NCBI GenBank assembly: GCA_029557025.1
Contig: JAKPRU010000321.1
Coordinates: 1-7,006 of the forward strand
DNA from: Candidatus Omnitrophota bacterium
Lineage (GTDB): Bacteria > Hinthialibacterota > Hinthialibacteria > Hinthialibacterales > JAKPRU01
Length of the DNA stretch: 7,006 nucleotides
Direction of reading: 5' to 3'
Positions within the stretch are counted from its first letter, which is position 1. The number at the start of each line of letters is the position of its first letter. A model generated the notes under the pieces. That model was not told the DNA's origin. It saw only the letters and a list, made by a program, of their open reading frames with translations, and did no database searches. Positions 5,418 to 7,006 of the stretch are shown in pieces. Position numbers and translations under genes: made by a program.

Positions 5418-6886
5418 TCGTGATGAATTCGCTCCAGAAGGCGCGGTCCCTGACGTTCTTCATCGAGGGGTTGGATTTCAATGTGGTCGTCTTGCAGAAC
5501 GAATTCGGAAGTGGAAACCGGTTCATCGACCCGGTAAATAAATCGGCCCATTTGAATTTCGGTTCCCGGCCATACGGTCCCGACACACCGCACCGCATGG
5601 CCTGTGCGAATCAAGCCACGGATATTGCTCTCCAGTTCCACCACCTGGCGACGAATGAGTTCCGCCTGCCCGCGCATTCCCCATTCTGTCCGAACGGCCG
5701 TCATCAGCATCATCTCTTTGTCGGGAGGAAGAGAGCCTTGATTGGCTTTCAGTTCTTTCAAGGTAAGCGAAAGGGACCGGGCTTTTCGGAGTTGGCCGTC
5801 TTTATCATTGAGATCAGCCTTCAATTCTGCGAGATACTCGTTGAGACGATTCAATTCCTCGCCCACGATGAGGATTGTGCCCACCTCGTTTTTCGAGCCG
5901 ATTTCGTCCGCCCAGATTTCATGTTCCGCACGGGTTGTTCCTCCAAGAATCCGACCGTTTCCACCGAAGAGGTGGATGGACTGACCGGCTGCCAAATCCG
6001 ATTGAACAGCGGCTCCTGCCAGGAAAATGGTTTGACCGGCCTGGATTTCACTGTAATGAACAGATCGAGCGAGAACACACCCCCTTGCCTCGATTCTTCC
6101 ACGTTTGCCTCCCTCCATGGTTCCTCCGATAACTACACATCCATCGCAAAAAATCGAGGCAGCCTCCACAGATTCGCCGACAATCACATCGCCTTTTGCT
6201 CGGATGACCGTATCGGAGCGTACCGTCCCCAGGATGGCCGCGGTTCCCTCCGCAACGAAATCGTTTCCATTTGGAACAACATCGCCGTTGTGCAATTTGA
6301 CTCCCACAACCCGATAGACATCGCCATCATAGGAAACCACTCCATCCCGCTCGGCGAGCAGTTCCCGTTCGTCTTGGGAAAGCATGGTTCCTGCTCCGGG
6401 AAACAACTCTTCCTGGTAGGGAGATTTCCAGGGGATAGGTTTTCCCAGGACGTCCCTGCCGTCTTCGCCATCGGTTCCGGGGATTTCGCGGGCGATGGGG
6501 TTATCTCGTGTGATAGTGAGAGCGCGAACGAATTCATGCACAAACCGGCTGGGATCTCGGCATTTCAGCAGCGACTTATAGATATCCTGATAGACATAGA
6601 GGTGCTTGATTTTTCTGGGTTTACCTTCGATGATCGGGGTTCCTTCGGCGATGACGACTGATTCATCGAAGCGGTTGTCCCGAAAGATTGCATGAACGGC
6701 TGTGGGGAGGATTCCATGCGTGATACCATGCCGATCCAGAAACTGAAGCAGACGTTCCACATTCCAGCGGTCGGCGAATTTGTGCCGGATGCATACCGTG
6801 GCTGAGAGGGCGTCTTTTGAGACGCTGAGGGTAATTCCGCCCTCTTTCAGTGAACCACCGGCCTCCAGCGTGGACTGTTCGGTCAT
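5405..6886 (-). CDS. DUF342 / FapA family protein
   Basis: A 493-residue protein of the DUF342 family (flagellar assembly protein A type). Order of parts: an N-terminal domain to about residue 150 that includes FRDNRFDESVVIAEGTPIIEG (68-88) and the family motif GTDGEDGRDVLGKPI (137-151); a segment VSYDGDVYRVVGVKLHNGDV (184-203) leading into a right-handed beta-helix of short Gly/Val/Ile repeats (about 212-342, e.g. VIRAKGDVIVGESVEA); a coiled coil (about 343-430, ELNRLNEYLAELKADLNDKD); and a small beta-rich tail ending in DDHIEIQPLD. No signal peptide or membrane segment is seen, so it is probably cytoplasmic. Related proteins have been linked to flagella or to polar and envelope functions; none of those genes is nearby, so the role here is open. 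ATG 6886 is chosen for its AGGAGG; an in-frame TTG at 6934 would add 16 residues. It converges on tsaB with zero spacing. Confidence 0.9.
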   Translation of the reverse strand: MTEQSTLEAGGSLKEGGITLSVSKDALSATVCIRHKFADRWNVERLLQFLDRHGITHGILPTAVHAIFRDNRFDESVVIAEGTPIIEGKPRKIKHLYVYQDIYKSLLKCRDPSRFVHEFVRALTITRDNPIAREIPGTDGEDGRDVLGKPIPWKSPYQEELFPGAGTMLSQDERELLAERDGVVSYDGDVYRVVGVKLHNGDVVPNGNDFVAEGTAAILGTVRSDTVIRAKGDVIVGESVEAASIFCDGCVVIGGTMEGGKRGRIEARGCVLARSVHYSEIQAGQTIFLAGAAVQSDLAAGQSIHLFGGNGRILGGTTRAEHEIWADEIGSKNEVGTILIVGEELNRLNEYLAELKADLNDKDGQLRKARSLSLTLKELKANQGSLPPDKEMMLMTAVRTEWGMRGQAELIRRQVVELESNIRGLIRTGHAVRCVGTVWPGTEIQMGRFIYRVDEPVSTSEFVLQDDHIEIQPLDEERQGPRLLERIHHDDLE

Positions 6887-6896
6887 GGAGACAGAG

Positions 6897-6902
6897 CCTC
6901 CT
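6897..6902 (-). promoter_or_regulatory. Ribosome binding site of the DUF342 gene
   Basis: AGGAGG on the minus strand lies ten bases before ATG 6886-6884. It decides for this start rather than the in-frame TTG at 6934, which falls at or next to the predicted transcription start. Confidence 0.7.
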
Positions 6903-6940
6903 GTAATCCGCAATTCTTCCTGGAATGAACACAATTTTCA

Positions 6941-6969
6941 TTTATAGAATCAAATAAATAAAATGTCCA
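6941..6969 (-). promoter_or_regulatory. Sigma-70-type promoter of the DUF342 gene
   Basis: On the minus strand, TGGACA (6969-6964, 5 of 6 to the -35 consensus) is followed by a 17-base AT-rich spacer and TATAAA (6946-6941, 5 of 6 to the -10 consensus). Transcription would begin near 6934, giving a leader of about 48 bases that contains the ribosome binding site. This is the best promoter in the window, by consensus match only, and it implies the gene is transcribed on its own rather than from a gene further right. Confidence 0.6.
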
Positions 6970-7006
6970 TTGAAGGGTCCCGCATCTTGAAAAACCGAAT
7001 TGTCTT
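6970..7006. other. Window edge, no gene seen
   Basis: These last bases lie upstream of the DUF342 promoter. They are too short to reveal a neighbouring gene, and no start, stop or terminator can be assigned with confidence. Confidence 0.4.

Noticed and set aside
5420..6661. A 413-codon open frame on the plus strand opposite the DUF342 gene
   Set aside because: It is antisense to a well-recognised gene, its translation resembles no family, and it lacks a ribosome binding site. It is most likely a codon-bias shadow.
1..7006. CRISPR array, tRNA, rRNA, insertion sequence or prophage
   Set aside because: No regularly spaced direct repeats, cloverleaf, rRNA motif, transposase or phage gene was seen on either strand.

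Overview
The window is a compact stretch of a bacterial chromosome with six protein genes, all intact. Nothing marks a phage, plasmid, transposon or CRISPR array. The organism cannot be named from the sequence. A moderately GC-rich composition, a DUF4432 sugar-epimerase-like protein, a cysteine-rich GT9 glycosyltransferase, a non-flagellar DUF342 (FapA-like) protein and short palindromic spacer repeats reading roughly 'TGILPV' fit an uncultured Gram-negative-type lineage around the PVC group, Hydrogenedentota or Sumerlaeota. That placement is a guess from experience with such families.

Layout, left to right. Positions 1-187 are a leader with no recognisable gene. A DUF4432 (galactose mutarotase-like) gene runs rightward (188-1264). 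A 131-base spacer between convergent genes holds two perfect 8-bp inverted repeats. Next is a leftward two-gene unit: a GT9 (heptosyltransferase-like) glycosyltransferase (3346 to 2210), followed after 9 bases by an unrecognised all-helical protein (2199 to 1396). A 273-base divergent spacer rich in potential RNA hairpins separates this from a rightward unit: a natural fusion of 5-formyltetrahydrofolate cyclo-ligase with the tRNA t6A-biosynthesis ATPase TsaE (3620-4684), then TsaB (4697-5404). A DUF342/FapA-family gene (6886 to 5405) faces tsaB and ends exactly where tsaB ends. It has a good sigma-70-type promoter near the right edge of the window.

TsaE and TsaB belong to one complex, with TsaD, which completes t6A on ANN-decoding tRNAs. 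Their co-transcription is ordinary; the one-carbon enzyme fused in front of TsaE is not. The GT9 gene and its small partner are probably co-translated and may act together in surface glycan assembly. The DUF4432 and DUF342 genes have no obvious pathway link to their neighbours. The best candidates for something new are the cyclo-ligase-TsaE fusion, the structured spacer in front of it (possibly a 6S-like RNA, weakly supported), and the unrecognised GT9 partner.
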